64,000 nucleotides of DNA. Origin: an uncultured Pseudomonadota bacterium. Lineage in GTDB: Bacteria; Pseudomonadota; Gammaproteobacteria; Methylococcales; Methylomonadaceae. Under the pieces are notes generated by a model, which was given only the letters and a program-made list of their open reading frames with translations, was not told where the DNA came from and made no database searches. The stretch spans positions 186,001 through 250,000 of the forward strand of contig CAIXED010000008.1 of assembly GCA_903918375.1 (NCBI GenBank), written 5' to 3'. The position numbers and the translations under genes are program-made. Shown piece by piece: positions 31,661 through 41,696 of this stretch. Position 1 is the stretch's first letter; each line of letters starts with the position of its first letter.

Positions 31661-33424
31661 ATGAAAAATCAGTCTATATCTCACCTTCTGCATCGCCTCT
31701 GGCTTCATATAAGTCCACGTCGGCGAGGACAATTTAGTTTGCTACTTATTTTAATGTTGCTTGCTTCGTTTGCAGAAATTCTCAGTATAGGTGCGGTGTT
31801 GCCGTTTCTCGGTGTGTTAACTGCTCCAGAGCAAGTTTTTAATCATCCATTTGCTCAGGGCATAATCCAAGCGCTAAATTTAACATCGCCATCACAGCTT
31901 CTACTGCCGTTGACCATATGTTTTGGCATAGCGGCACTTATAGCAGGTGTAATGAGATTGACACTGCTATGGGCTAGTACCCGATTATCCTATGCAACAG
32001 GGGCCGATCTAAGCATCAGTATCTATCGACGCACACTGTATCAACCTTATGAAGTACATTGCTCTCGCAATAGTAGCGAAATAATTAACGGCATTACTAG
32101 TAAAACCAATAGTGTTATATACATAATCACCATGCTGCTTACTCTGGTCAGTTCCACCGCTATGCTGACCACCATACTCATTACTCTGTTGTCTGTAGAT
32201 CCTTTAGTTGCGATGACTGCTTTTGGCGGTTTTGGGTTGATCTATGTCGTCATCATTAGGCTTACTCGCAAACAGTTATTGGTCAATAGTGAGCGTATGG
32301 CCCGAGAATCAACCCATGTCATAAAATCTTTGCAAGAAGGCTTAGGTGGGATTCGTGATGTGTTGATTGACGGTAGCCAAGCGGCCTATTGTCAGATTTA
32401 TCGTAACGCAGATTTGCCGTTGCGACGTGCTCAAGGAAGTAATGCTTTTATCACTGTCAGTCCACGTTACGTGATGGAGGCTTTGGGTATGGTTCTTATT
32501 GCAGCGTTGGCGTATTCACTCGCTGAACAAGATGATAGCATTGCCAAAGCTATTCCTGTGCTTGGTGCTTTGGCGCTCGGTGCTCAGCGCTTATTACCGG
32601 TTTTGCAACAAGCCTATGCGGCATGGGTAGGTATTAGAGGAGGGCAAGTTTCGCTTCAAGATACCTTGGATCTCCTTGATCAACCTTTGCCTAGCCACGC
32701 AGATCAACCGGTTACCCAACCATTGCCCTTTAATCGTTGTATTACTTTCAAGCAAATTGGCTTTCGTTATAGTTCGGAAACACCTTATGTCCTAAAAGAC
32801 TTCAATCTAACGATTGCTAAAGGCAGTCGCATAGGGTTTATTGGTTCTACCGGTAGCGGTAAAAGTACGCTACTAGATATCGTTATGGGCTTGCTACAGC
32901 CCACCGATGGAAGCGTAGAGATTGATGGACAAGCCTTAACACTTGCTAATCAGCGTGCTTGGCAAACTCATATTGCACATGTACCTCAGGCGATATTTCT
33001 AGCTGATAGTACTATTGCAGAAAATATCGCTTTTGGCGTTCCCAAGGATCAAATAGATATTCAGAGAGTGCGTTATGCTGCACAACAAGCTCAGATCGCT
33101 GAAAGCATCGAAAGTTGGCCTAAGCAATACGAAACTTTTGTTGGAGAGCGCGGTATTCGTTTATCTGGTGGTCAGCGTCAGCGGATTGGAATAGCTCGTG
33201 CATTATATAAACAAGCTGATGTTATTATTTTTGATGAAGCTACTAGTGCGCTTGACAATGAAACTGAGCGAGCCGTAATGGAGGCTATTGAGGGACTAAG
33301 TAATAATCTTACAATACTCATTATTGCTCATCGCTTAACTACACTGAAAAATTGCACTCAAATTGTTGAGTTGGCAAATCAAGGAATTAGTCGTTTTGGT
33401 TCTTATACAGACATACTGAACTAG
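31661..33424 (+). CDS. ABC-type flippase/exporter, PglK-like
   Basis: A 587-residue half-transporter fused as membrane domain then ATPase. The first about 330 residues contain six helices ('LILMLLASFAEILSIGAVLP', 'VLPFLGVLTAPEQVF'), a pattern shared with PglK, the lipid-linked oligosaccharide flippase. The ATPase has Walker A 'GFIGSTGSGKSTLLD', signature 'IRLSGGQRQRIGIARALY' and Walker B 'VIIFDEATSALD'. It probably moves a lipid-linked glycan or other precursor from cytoplasm to periplasm. It is the first gene of the surface-glycan cluster, 60 bp before pseC. The absence of a clear RBS before the ATG leaves the start slightly open. Confidence 0.87.
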   Translation: MKNQSISHLLHRLWLHISPRRRGQFSLLLILMLLASFAEILSIGAVLPFLGVLTAPEQVFNHPFAQGIIQALNLTSPSQLLLPLTICFGIAALIAGVMRLTLLWASTRLSYATGADLSISIYRRTLYQPYEVHCSRNSSEIINGITSKTNSVIYIITMLLTLVSSTAMLTTILITLLSVDPLVAMTAFGGFGLIYVVIIRLTRKQLLVNSERMARESTHVIKSLQEGLGGIRDVLIDGSQAAYCQIYRNADLPLRRAQGSNAFITVSPRYVMEALGMVLIAALAYSLAEQDDSIAKAIPVLGALALGAQRLLPVLQQAYAAWVGIRGGQVSLQDTLDLLDQPLPSHADQPVTQPLPFNRCITFKQIGFRYSSETPYVLKDFNLTIAKGSRIGFIGSTGSGKSTLLDIVMGLLQPTDGSVEIDGQALTLANQRAWQTHIAHVPQAIFLADSTIAENIAFGVPKDQIDIQRVRYAAQQAQIAESIESWPKQYETFVGERGIRLSGGQRQRIGIARALYKQADVIIFDEATSALDNETERAVMEAIEGLSNNLTILIIAHRLTTLKNCTQIVELANQGISRFGSYTDILN

Positions 33425-33484
33425 GAATCATTAGATGAACATTGGAACTATTAAAGTTAGATATTCTTATATTGGAATTTGTAA

Positions 33485-34663
33485 ATGACTATGATCCCTT
33501 ACGGACGACAAGACATTAATCAGGCTGACATTGATGCAGTAGTAGCTGTATTGAAGTCAGATTTTTTGACTCAAGGTCCTGTCGTACCTGCTTTTGAAAA
33601 GGCGGTGTCAGATTATTGCGGTGCTAAATATTCCGTAGCAGTTAATAGTGCAACAAGTGCACTTCATATAGCATGTATAGCATTGGGTGTCTGTAAGGGG
33701 GACATTGTTTGGACAACCCCGATTACTTTTGTAGCTAGTGCAAATTGCGCCATTTATTGTGGTGCAACGGTTGATTTTGTTGATATCGATTCGCGTACTT
33801 ATAATCTCAGTGTTGATCGCTTGGCGGACAAACTAGCTTTAGCAGAAAAGATTGGTAAGTTGCCTAAAGTTGTAATTCCAGTGCATCTGTGCGGCCAATC
33901 TTGTGATATGGCTGGTATTTACGCTTTAAGTCAACAATATGGCTTCAAAATTATCGAAGATGCATCTCATGCCATTGGGGGGAAGTATAAAGGAGAGCCA
34001 ATAGGCAGTTGCCGTTACAGCGATATTACTGTATTCAGTTTCCACCCGGTCAAAATCATCACGACTGGTGAGGGTGGTGTGTCAGTAACTAATGATCCAG
34101 AACTTGCGAACCAAATGGTGCGTTTGCGTAGTCATGGCATCACTCGGGATCCAGCTGAGATGACCCGTCCGCCAGATGGCCCTTGGTATTACCAACAGAT
34201 TGATTTAGGTTTTAACTATCGCATGACTGAGCTTCAAGCTGCGCTCGGGTTAAGTCAAATGAAGCGGTTAGATCAATTTGTTTCTAAGCGCCATGAGCTT
34301 GCTAAACATTATGATCAATTATTGCAACGTTTAGGCGTGGTCACACCATGGCAACATGATGACGCCTACTCTGGTCTGCATCTTTATGTTGTTAGATTGC
34401 CAAAAACTAATCGGACTTTTAATCATCGCGAAGTCTTTGAGCGATTACGTACTAACGGAATTAGTGTGAACCTGCACTACATTCCTGTTTACAGACATCC
34501 TTACTATGAGCGTATGGGGTTTAATCCGAATGATTTTCCAGAAGCGGAACTTTATTACTCGGAAGCAATTACATTGCCAATGTATCCTGGACTTACAAAG
34601 TCACAGCAAATTGAAGTAGTAAATAGTTTAACTACTCCAATAGGGCATCAGACAATTTTTTAA
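33485..34663 (+). CDS. pseC: PseC: UDP-4-amino-4,6-dideoxy-AltNAc transaminase
   Basis: A 392-residue PLP aminotransferase of the DegT/DnrJ/EryC1 family. The N-terminus 'IPYGRQDINQADIDAVVAVL' and 'LKSDFLTQGP' are typical of PseC, and the PLP lysine is K190 in 'SFHPVKIITTGEGG'. PseC transfers an amino group to C4 of the 4-keto sugar made by PseB, giving UDP-4-amino-4,6-dideoxy-beta-L-AltNAc on the way to pseudaminic acid. No pseB is adjacent; PseG and PseI occur about 14 kb downstream. The gene is 60 bp after the ABC flippase. Confidence 0.88.
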   Translation: MTMIPYGRQDINQADIDAVVAVLKSDFLTQGPVVPAFEKAVSDYCGAKYSVAVNSATSALHIACIALGVCKGDIVWTTPITFVASANCAIYCGATVDFVDIDSRTYNLSVDRLADKLALAEKIGKLPKVVIPVHLCGQSCDMAGIYALSQQYGFKIIEDASHAIGGKYKGEPIGSCRYSDITVFSFHPVKIITTGEGGVSVTNDPELANQMVRLRSHGITRDPAEMTRPPDGPWYYQQIDLGFNYRMTELQAALGLSQMKRLDQFVSKRHELAKHYDQLLQRLGVVTPWQHDDAYSGLHLYVVRLPKTNRTFNHREVFERLRTNGISVNLHYIPVYRHPYYERMGFNPNDFPEAELYYSEAITLPMYPGLTKSQQIEVVNSLTTPIGHQTIF

Positions 34664-34702
34664 ACAAAATCCTAAATATTTATTCGTTCAATATAAAAAG
34701 AT

Positions 34703-35572
34703 ATGAGTAGACTTGCGCTTGGTACAGTTCAATTCGGCTTGCCATATGGTATAGCCAACCAAACAGGACAAGTTTCACGATTGGAAGCCAAGGCTATATT
34801 GCAATCAGCTCTTATTAATGGTGTTGACACACTTGATACTGCAATTGCATATGGTGATAGTGAAGTTTGTTTGGGCGAATTAGGGGTGCAAGATTTTAAA
34901 ATAGTTACCAAATTACCTGAATTACCCGATGATTGTCTTAATGTTCATGCTTGGGTTCAACAACAGTTTAACTTGTCGTTATCTCGATTAGGTGTCAAAA
35001 AAGTCCACGGATTATTACTGCATCGGCCTCAGCAGTTACTAGGGGCAAACGGTGTTGCTATTTATAGAGCGTTACTAGCATTAAAAGATACTGGGCAAGT
35101 GAAGAAAATAGGTGTCTCAATATACTCACCTAACGAACTTGAATTACTAATGCCAAAATTTGATTTTGATTTAATACAAGCACCTTTTAATTTAATTGAT
35201 CAACGGCTAAAAAGTACTGGACTTATGCAGAGACTTAAAGACCAGGATATTGAAATTCATACTCGGTCAGCTTTTTTACAAGGGTTATTGTTGATGCCAA
35301 AAACTATGATACCGACAAAATTTTCAAAATGGGATTCATTATTGGATACTTGGCATCAATGGCTTGAATGTCATAACTTTACCGCAGTTCAAGCTTGTTT
35401 GGCTTTTCCATTAAGCTTTCCTGAAATTGATCGCGTTGTTATCGGTGCAGATAGCTTAAGCCAATTTGAGCAAGTCATCAGCGCGGTAAGTAATCTACCA
35501 AATATTAATATGCCGAATTTAAATTCAGACGATGAAATGTTGATTAATCCAGCAAATTGGAATCGATTATGA
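34703..35572 (+). CDS. Aldo/keto reductase-family protein
   Basis: A 289-residue TIM-barrel reductase. It has the family start 'MSRLALGTVQFGLPYGIANQ', 'DTLDTAIAYGDSE' (Asp and Tyr of the catalytic tetrad region) and 'HGLLLHRPQ' (His-like position). It likely uses NAD(P)H to reduce a carbonyl or acts as a sugar-modifying enzyme. AKR-family members next to SpsF-type nucleotidyltransferases and aminotransferases recur in nonulosonic acid/spore-coat-like sugar loci, and here the stop overlaps the start of such a fused gene (ATGA). The substrate is unknown. Confidence 0.82.
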   Translation: MSRLALGTVQFGLPYGIANQTGQVSRLEAKAILQSALINGVDTLDTAIAYGDSEVCLGELGVQDFKIVTKLPELPDDCLNVHAWVQQQFNLSLSRLGVKKVHGLLLHRPQQLLGANGVAIYRALLALKDTGQVKKIGVSIYSPNELELLMPKFDFDLIQAPFNLIDQRLKSTGLMQRLKDQDIEIHTRSAFLQGLLLMPKTMIPTKFSKWDSLLDTWHQWLECHNFTAVQACLAFPLSFPEIDRVVIGADSLSQFEQVISAVSNLPNINMPNLNSDDEMLINPANWNRL

Positions 35573-37596
35573 AATTCTTAGCCATTGTTCAGGCTCGCAT
35601 GGGCTCTACACGACTACCTAATAAAGTAATGAAGCTTATAGGTGGGGTTCCTATGATTGAAATTCTTCTTTCTAGGCTTTCAATGTCTGAAGAAATAGAT
35701 CAAATAATAGTCGCAACCTCGGTCGATGAGCGCAATATTCCATTGGTTAATCACGTTGAAAAGCTTGGGTACGCTTGTGAACAAGGCAGTGAGAACGATG
35801 TATTAGATCGATATATTAAGGCAGCAGCAAAGCATAGTGCAGACGTTATTATTCGCATAACAGGCGATTGTCCACTAGTTGATCCTTATTTAGTTGATCA
35901 GGTTATATGTCAGTTTAAAGCCACAAATGTAGATTACTTGAGTAATACCAATCCACCGACATATCCAGATGGATTAGATATTGAAGTTTTCACTTTCAAA
36001 GCGCTACAACAAGCTAATCAAGAAACATCAGATGTTTTCGATAGAGAGCATGTTACGCCTTATTTGCGTAAACCAAATAGATTTAAAACGGAAGCCTTGC
36101 AACACGGCGAAGATTTATCTGATCTGCGTTGGACGGTTGATGAGCCTTCTGATTTCGAGGTAATTGAAAAAGTTTTTCAATACTTCTATCCCAAAACAGA
36201 TTTTACTTGGCGTGAAGTATTAGATTTACAAAAACAGCAACCAGAACTGTTCAATATTAATCAACACCTAATTCGAAATGAAGGAGCAATGATGGGTACA
36301 GGTCAGAAACTGTGGAAACGTGCAAAGCAAGTGATCCCTGGTGGCAATATGCTTTTATCCAAGCGTGCCGAGATGTTTTTGCCTGATCAATGGCCCGCCT
36401 ATTTCAGTAAAGCTAAAGGATGTAAAGTTTGGGATTTGGATGGTAATGAATACATCGATATGTCCATTATGGGTATTGGTACTAACATCTTGGGTTATGG
36501 ACATCCAGAAGTCGATGCCGCAGTCCAACAAACAGTTATTACTGGCAATATGTCTACTTTTAATTGCCCAGAGGAAGTTTACTTAGCTGAAAAATTAATT
36601 GAGTTACATCCATGGGCGGATATGGCAAGGCTTGCTCGATCAGGTGGCGAAGCTAACGCTCTAGCAATTCGTATTGCTCGTGCTGCATCAGGTAAAGATA
36701 AAGTAGCTATTTGTGGTTACCATGGTTGGCATGATTGGTATCTATCCGCTAATTTGGGAGATGACGCTGGATTGGATGGGCATTTATTACCAGGACTACA
36801 ACCTAATGGCGTACCTCGCAATCTAAAAGGTACCGTGTTCCCTTTTAATTACAATAACTATGCTGAATTAGAAGCATTGGTTAATGCTGAGGACATTGGC
36901 GTAATCAAAATGGAAGTCGTTCGTAATATGGGGCCCGAAGATAACTTTTTACATAAAGTACGTAAACTTGCTACTGATCGCGGCATTGTGTTGATTTTTG
37001 ATGAATGCACCTCTGGTTTTCGTGAGACATTCGGTGGGTTACATAAAAAATATGGTGTTGAGCCAGACATGGCGATGTTTGGTAAAGCTTTAGGTAATGG
37101 CTACGGTATTACCGCAACCATAGGTAAGCGAGAAATAATGGAAGCTGCGCAAACGACCTTCATCAGTAGCACATTCTGGACTGAAAGAGTCGGACCAACT
37201 GCAGCGCTAAAAACCTTAGAGGTGATGGAGCGTGTCAAATCATGGGAAACCATTACCCAAACAGGATTAAATATCCGTCAAGGATGGCAAACGCTCGCTG
37301 ATAAACATGGATTAAGTATCAATCATTGGGGCTTGGCCGCACTTACAGGATTTACCATTCAAAGCGAAAATGCACTAGCGTATAAAACCCTGATTACTCA
37401 AGAGATGCTTGCTAAAGGATATTTGGCAGGAAATAGTGTTTATGTCTGTATTGACCATACACCAGATGTTTTAGTTGGCTTTTTTGAAGCGCTTGATCCT
37501 ATATTTGCACTTATTAAGCAATGTGAAGATGGGCGAGACGTTATGGGGTTGCTAAAAGGTCCTGTGTGTCATGGTGGTTTTAAAAGGCTAAATTAG
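35569..37596 (+). CDS. Fusion: SpsF-type nucleotidyltransferase + GSA-type class III aminotransferase
   Basis: A 675-residue fusion; the ATG at 35569 overlaps the AKR stop. Residues 1 to about 240 form a CTP-transferase (SpsF/PseF/NeuA family) domain with 'IVQARMGSTRLPNKVMK' and 'ITGDCPLVDPYLV'. Residues about 250-675 form a class III aminotransferase related to glutamate-1-semialdehyde aminomutase, with 'ARSGGEANALAIRIARAAS' and PLP lysine K506 ('MFGKALGNGYG'). The nucleotidyltransferase could activate pseudaminic acid with CTP, as PseF does; the aminotransferase may aminate another sugar or precursor. The two domains are normally separate proteins. It is followed 3 bp later by a membrane-protein gene. 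Confidence 0.85.
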   Translation: MKFLAIVQARMGSTRLPNKVMKLIGGVPMIEILLSRLSMSEEIDQIIVATSVDERNIPLVNHVEKLGYACEQGSENDVLDRYIKAAAKHSADVIIRITGDCPLVDPYLVDQVICQFKATNVDYLSNTNPPTYPDGLDIEVFTFKALQQANQETSDVFDREHVTPYLRKPNRFKTEALQHGEDLSDLRWTVDEPSDFEVIEKVFQYFYPKTDFTWREVLDLQKQQPELFNINQHLIRNEGAMMGTGQKLWKRAKQVIPGGNMLLSKRAEMFLPDQWPAYFSKAKGCKVWDLDGNEYIDMSIMGIGTNILGYGHPEVDAAVQQTVITGNMSTFNCPEEVYLAEKLIELHPWADMARLARSGGEANALAIRIARAASGKDKVAICGYHGWHDWYLSANLGDDAGLDGHLLPGLQPNGVPRNLKGTVFPFNYNNYAELEALVNAEDIGVIKMEVVRNMGPEDNFLHKVRKLATDRGIVLIFDECTSGFRETFGGLHKKYGVEPDMAMFGKALGNGYGITATIGKREIMEAAQTTFISSTFWTERVGPTAALKTLEVMERVKSWETITQTGLNIRQGWQTLADKHGLSINHWGLAALTGFTIQSENALAYKTLITQEMLAKGYLAGNSVYVCIDHTPDVLVGFFEALDPIFALIKQCEDGRDVMGLLKGPVCHGGFKRLN

Positions 37597-37599
37597 ATA

Positions 37600-39342
37600 A
37601 TGCAAAGTAAAATTATAAAACTTTACGGAGCTTACTCTTTATCCTTGATTTTGGTATCAGGTATTCTTGCTCATGATGCACTTACATTAAAAACATTTAT
37701 TCAAATATTACTTGCGTGTGTATGTTTGATCGGAGGAGCTTTTTTTGTACATAGGTTGTGTGCAAAAATCAGTCTATCGCTGGTATTGCTTGTTGTTATA
37801 TTAGTTGTTTTGCCATTGGTGCCATACTTAAAATTTGTTTTTTGGATAATCGGATTTACGGGGGTTATCCAAATAATTAAAATTTCTGATAAGGTTAATA
37901 AGCGTGATTTTTATGCGCTACCTATTGTTTTATTAGTGATATTAAGTTCTGGTATATATGCTGATTTCGAATATGAAAATAAACTAGCCAGCGGGAAAAT
38001 GGCAATTGATACGCTATTTCATGCCGATATTGCCGCAATGTATTTGCATAACGGCGTAGCATCAATTGGCATGAATGGGTTGGTTCCAATTCTATATCAC
38101 ACGCTATCACATAAAATGATGGCGGGGGTATCCTTGATAAGTGGTTTGGAAGTATTAGCTACTTATTCTTATATTTATTTAGCTTTGGCGCCTTTGTTAC
38201 TGATATTTTCATTGGCAAGCTTAACTTGCAAAATTAATGAAAAAGTACAGTTTTCCGCGTCTTTGTTAGGTATTGCTTCGATCTTTTTAACGATTATATT
38301 TTTTGAGATATTCTCAAGAGTAGCAATGTGGGATAGTTTTTTCATATCAGAATCTTACTTATTCGCACTGGTGTTTTTTAGCTATTCAATCTCGTCGCTA
38401 ATTGACTGGGATAAAAAAAGTCGATATTTTGATTTGCTATTGGCTTTGGGGTTGGTTGTTTTATCTGCTCTGACAAAAGGAAGTGTAGGTGTACTCGGAT
38501 TGATAATGTTTGGTTTCCTGGGATTATCTCGCTACAAGTCAATTGGTTATTGGGGAACCCTTGTGGTTGCTGGGATAATAGTTTATTTTGCCATGCATTC
38601 CGTAGCTACCAATATGCAACAGTATTCCCCGATTGCATTTTTCGGTTTTATTAATAGCTATGTTAATGTTCCTTATGCTTCTTCAATAGGTGGTAAGTTA
38701 ATATTTTTTGTTTTATTTCATTTTCTGTTTATTTGGTGTTGTTTCTTTATTGGATTTCGGTGTGCTGGTTATTCTTATATTAGGTCACTTGAGTTTCAGA
38801 TTATATCTGCAATATTTTTGCCAGCATTTGTGATTGCCTTGGTTTATGATTTTGGTGGTGGCGCTGGCTATTACTTTTCTAGTGTGCCTGTTGTGATTGC
38901 TTTTGCCTTTTTTAGCTCACATATTAGTCCTGTAATGCGGCGAGTTAAATTTGTACATATAATTATTATTGTATTGATCGGGTTTAGATTTCTTTATCCA
39001 GTTATAAATTCTAGGAGTTTTTTATTTAAAGACGACAAGTATTCTCAAAGTGCTGAGTTAAAAACTATAATTAAACAACTTCAAAGTGTTCGAGATGATG
39101 CTCCGAAGAACTCTATGGTTAAAGTATTAAATTCTGAAAACCTACAACGCATTGTTGGTTGCAATGCTTATTGGATGATCCCTGCAGTTATGGAGCACCC
39201 AGTTGTTGATGGGTTGCCAGATACAGAGCTTTGTCCACAGTACAGTACTACTCAAAAAGGTACTTATGGTTTGTCTGAATACTATGTTGAATATAATCAA
39301 AAAACCAACTCTAATACTTTGTTGTTGAGATTGGGTCAATGA
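37600..39342 (+). CDS. Large polytopic membrane protein of the glycan locus
   Basis: A 580-residue hydrophobic protein with about 11-13 helices. The soluble C-terminal tail (about 485-580) contains two cysteines ('[11 protein letters not shown]', 'DTELCPQYS'). A loop near residue 145 ('[18 protein letters not shown]') holds Asp and His residues as in GT-C glycosyltransferases, where an acidic motif in the first large loop binds the lipid-phosphate sugar, so a GT-C or polymerase-like role is a guess. I cannot name the family. It overlaps the WbqC-type gene by 4 bp. Confidence 0.7.
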   Translation: MQSKIIKLYGAYSLSLILVSGILAHDALTLKTFIQILLACVCLIGGAFFVHRLCAKISLSLVLLVVILVVLPLVPYLKFVFWIIGFTGVIQIIKISDKVNKRDFYALPIVLLVILSSGIYADFEYENKLASGKMAIDTLFHADIAAMYLHNGVASIGMNGLVPILYHTLSHKMMAGVSLISGLEVLATYSYIYLALAPLLLIFSLASLTCKINEKVQFSASLLGIASIFLTIIFFEIFSRVAMWDSFFISESYLFALVFFSYSISSLIDWDKKSRYFDLLLALGLVVLSALTKGSVGVLGLIMFGFLGLSRYKSIGYWGTLVVAGIIVYFAMHSVATNMQQYSPIAFFGFINSYVNVPYASSIGGKLIFFVLFHFLFIWCCFFIGFRCAGYSYIRSLEFQIISAIFLPAFVIALVYDFGGGAGYYFSSVPVVIAFAFFSSHISPVMRRVKFVHIIIIVLIGFRFLYPVINSRSFLFKDDKYSQSAELKTIIKQLQSVRDDAPKNSMVKVLNSENLQRIVGCNAYWMIPAVMEHPVVDGLPDTELCPQYSTTQKGTYGLSEYYVEYNQKTNSNTLLLRLGQ

Positions 39343-40031
39343 AAAAAGTAGCCATTCTTCAATCAAACTACATCCCTTGGAAAGGGTATTTCGATATGAT
39401 TGCATCTGTAGACGAGTTTATTATCTACGATGACATGCAATATACTCGGCGTGATTGGCGAAATCGCAATCAGATTAAAACACCTCAAGGCTTACAATGG
39501 CTAACAGTCCCTGTACAAGTTAAAGGTAAGTACGAACAAAAAATTAATGAAACGATCATTGATGGCACTGAATGGCAATCCAAACACTGGAAGACCATTG
39601 TGCAAAATTATAGTCGTGCGTCACATTTTAAAGAGATAGCTAATTTTTTAGAGCCACTTTACTTAGCAAATACCTATACTCATATATCAAAGCTAAATCG
39701 TTGTTTTATTGAAGCTGTTTGTACTTATTTAGAGATTAAAACTACCATTTTAGATTCTAGTGGTTTTTGCTTGGTTGATGGAAAAACAGATCGTTTAGCT
39801 GAGCTTTGTAAACAAGTTGGTGGAACAGAATATATTTCTGGCCCAGCTGCTAGAGATTATATTGATAAGCAGGTATTTGATGACATGGCAATTACATTAA
39901 CTTATTTTGATTACAATGGTTATCAGAAATATCCGCAGCTTTGGGGTGAGTTTATTCATGGGGTTTCTATTTTAGATTTGCTTTTTAATTGTGGTAAAGA
40001 TGCTCCGAAATACATGAGGTATGTTGGTTAA
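39339..40031 (+). CDS. WbqC-family protein
   Basis: A 230-residue soluble protein with the diagnostic opening '[20 protein letters not shown]', then '[19 protein letters not shown]' and 'LTVPV', which identify the WbqC family (PF08889). WbqC proteins occur in O-antigen and capsule loci, often beside sugar aminotransferases and methyltransferases; their reaction is not established. The start overlaps the preceding stop (ATGA) and its own stop overlaps the GT2 start (TAATG), placing it firmly in the same operon. Confidence 0.87.
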   Translation: MKKVAILQSNYIPWKGYFDMIASVDEFIIYDDMQYTRRDWRNRNQIKTPQGLQWLTVPVQVKGKYEQKINETIIDGTEWQSKHWKTIVQNYSRASHFKEIANFLEPLYLANTYTHISKLNRCFIEAVCTYLEIKTTILDSSGFCLVDGKTDRLAELCKQVGGTEYISGPAARDYIDKQVFDDMAITLTYFDYNGYQKYPQLWGEFIHGVSILDLLFNCGKDAPKYMRYVG

Positions 40032-40975
40032 TGAAACTTTCCATTGTATCTACCCTTTATCGGTCTACACCTTTTATTAGAGAGTTCCACCGTCGAGTAT
40101 CATTTGCAGCCTTTCAACTTGTCGGCGATGAGTTTGAAATTGTATTTGTCAATGATGGCTCGCCTGATGACTCATTGAAGCTAGCATTGGATTTGCAAGC
40201 CACCGATTCTCATATACAAATCGTAGATTTATCAAGGAACTTTGGGCATCACGCCGCCATTACTGCTGGCCTTGCACATAGCAAAGGAGAAAGAGTTTTG
40301 CTGATGGACTGCGATTTAGAAGAACAGCCAGAATGGTTAGCCCTATTTGCGGAAAAAATGCAAGATTCTGGTGCAGATGTAGTTTTTGGTGTTCAAGAGG
40401 AACGAGTCGCCTCCGGCTTGTCGAATCTTTTCGGTGAGATATTTTGGTCGGCTCTCAACGTAATGTCTGTAGTACGTATTCCTCACAACCCAATGACATG
40501 TAGGTTGATGACGCGCAGGTATGTAGACTCTTTAATGGCAGTTGGTGACCGTGTTCTGTATCTGGCTGGCACATTTGCTTGGACGGGCTACACACAGACA
40601 TCAATTTTTCTGAAAAAAATCCCTCGTCCAAAGACGCAAAGGTCAACTTACAGTCTTGGCAGAAAACTTATGCAGGTTGTTGACTCAGTTAGTTCATTTA
40701 GCGTGGCACCGCTGACATTAATTTTTTTTATTGGTCTGTTAATTTGGTTAGGCTCCATTTTTTTTGCTGTGATGCTCTTAATTAAGAAAGTTCTATCCCC
40801 TGAATTGGTGCTCTCTGGCTTTACATCTGTAATGCTGTCAATCTGGTTTCTAGGAGGCACAACGATTCTGGCTCATGGCATTATTGGAATGTATGTTGCC
40901 AAGATTTTTCAAGAAGTAAAACGACGTCCGCTCTATATCGTCAGGAGCATTTATAAAGGTGGCAACAGTGAATAA
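40031..40975 (+). CDS. Family 2 glycosyltransferase (GtrB/DPM1-like, with two C-terminal helices)
   Basis: A 314-residue GT-A enzyme. The catalytic part has 'LSIVSTLYRSTPFIREFHRR', 'VFVNDGSPDDSLKLAL' and 'MDCDLEEQPEWL' (a DxD-like acidic site). Two hydrophobic helices near the end ('LTLIFFIGLLIWLGSIFF', 'MLSIWFLGGTTILAHGII') match undecaprenyl-phosphate glycosyltransferases such as GtrB/ArnC, which make lipid-linked monosaccharides. It probably charges a polyprenyl carrier for a periplasmic transferase. The stop lies just beyond the start region of the next gene. Confidence 0.88.
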   Translation: MKLSIVSTLYRSTPFIREFHRRVSFAAFQLVGDEFEIVFVNDGSPDDSLKLALDLQATDSHIQIVDLSRNFGHHAAITAGLAHSKGERVLLMDCDLEEQPEWLALFAEKMQDSGADVVFGVQEERVASGLSNLFGEIFWSALNVMSVVRIPHNPMTCRLMTRRYVDSLMAVGDRVLYLAGTFAWTGYTQTSIFLKKIPRPKTQRSTYSLGRKLMQVVDSVSSFSVAPLTLIFFIGLLIWLGSIFFAVMLLIKKVLSPELVLSGFTSVMLSIWFLGGTTILAHGIIGMYVAKIFQEVKRRPLYIVRSIYKGGNSE

Positions 40976-41696
40976 TTATTTGGACAATTTTGTTAATGCA
41001 TATGGCGCTGAATTTAATTATGCCTTTGATAACAATATTATGCTGAATTGGTATCCAAAACGAATTATGCAGCTTTGTCCAAGTAAAGGTCGTTTACTTG
41101 AGCTTGGAATTGGCCATGGATTTACAACTAATCGGTTTTCGCAGCATTTCTCAAGACATGTAGTTATTGATGGCTCAACATCTGTAATTGAACAATTTCG
41201 CAATCAGTTTCCCGATTGTAAGGCTGATGTTGTGCAATCCTATTTCGAGGACTTTCATACTGATGAGCGTTTCGATGTTATCGTGATGGGTTTTGTTCTG
41301 GAGCATGTCACGAACCCTCAGTTAGTTCTTCAACATTTCAAACAATTTCTCGCGCCTAAAGGTAGATGTTTTATTGCAGTTCCCAATGGTAAGTCGCTCC
41401 ATAGGCGCTTTGGTCATGCCGCCGGGATGCTCGATGATCTAATGAAATTGGGGGAATGTGATCTTGAACTAGGACATCTTCGGCAGTATTCAGTAGAGAC
41501 TCTTACCAACGAGATTCAACTAGCTGATTATCATGTCGTGCGTCAGGAGGGAATATTCTTGAAACCTCTGACAACGTCGCAGTTGCAATTGCTACAACTT
41601 GACGAAAATATCATTAAAGCTATGTGTACGGTTGGAGTTGATTATCCTGATTTAAGTTGTGCACTACTGTTTGAAGTTGAGGTCGCTCCTGGATGA
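40968..41696 (+). CDS. Class I SAM-dependent methyltransferase
   Basis: The GTG at 40968 is preferred because AAAGGTGG (40955-40962) lies at RBS distance, although an in-frame GTG at 40959 is possible. The 242-residue product has motif I 'LLELGIGHGFTTNRFSQHF', the acidic loop 'VIDGSTS' and 'FDVIVMGFVLEHVTNPQLVL', a Methyltransf_11/23 pattern. It methylates an unidentified locus product, probably a sugar or its precursor. The gene overlaps the GT2 gene at its start and the epimerase at its end. Confidence 0.85.
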   Translation: MNNYLDNFVNAYGAEFNYAFDNNIMLNWYPKRIMQLCPSKGRLLELGIGHGFTTNRFSQHFSRHVVIDGSTSVIEQFRNQFPDCKADVVQSYFEDFHTDERFDVIVMGFVLEHVTNPQLVLQHFKQFLAPKGRCFIAVPNGKSLHRRFGHAAGMLDDLMKLGECDLELGHLRQYSVETLTNEIQLADYHVVRQEGIFLKPLTTSQLQLLQLDENIIKAMCTVGVDYPDLSCALLFEVEVAPG

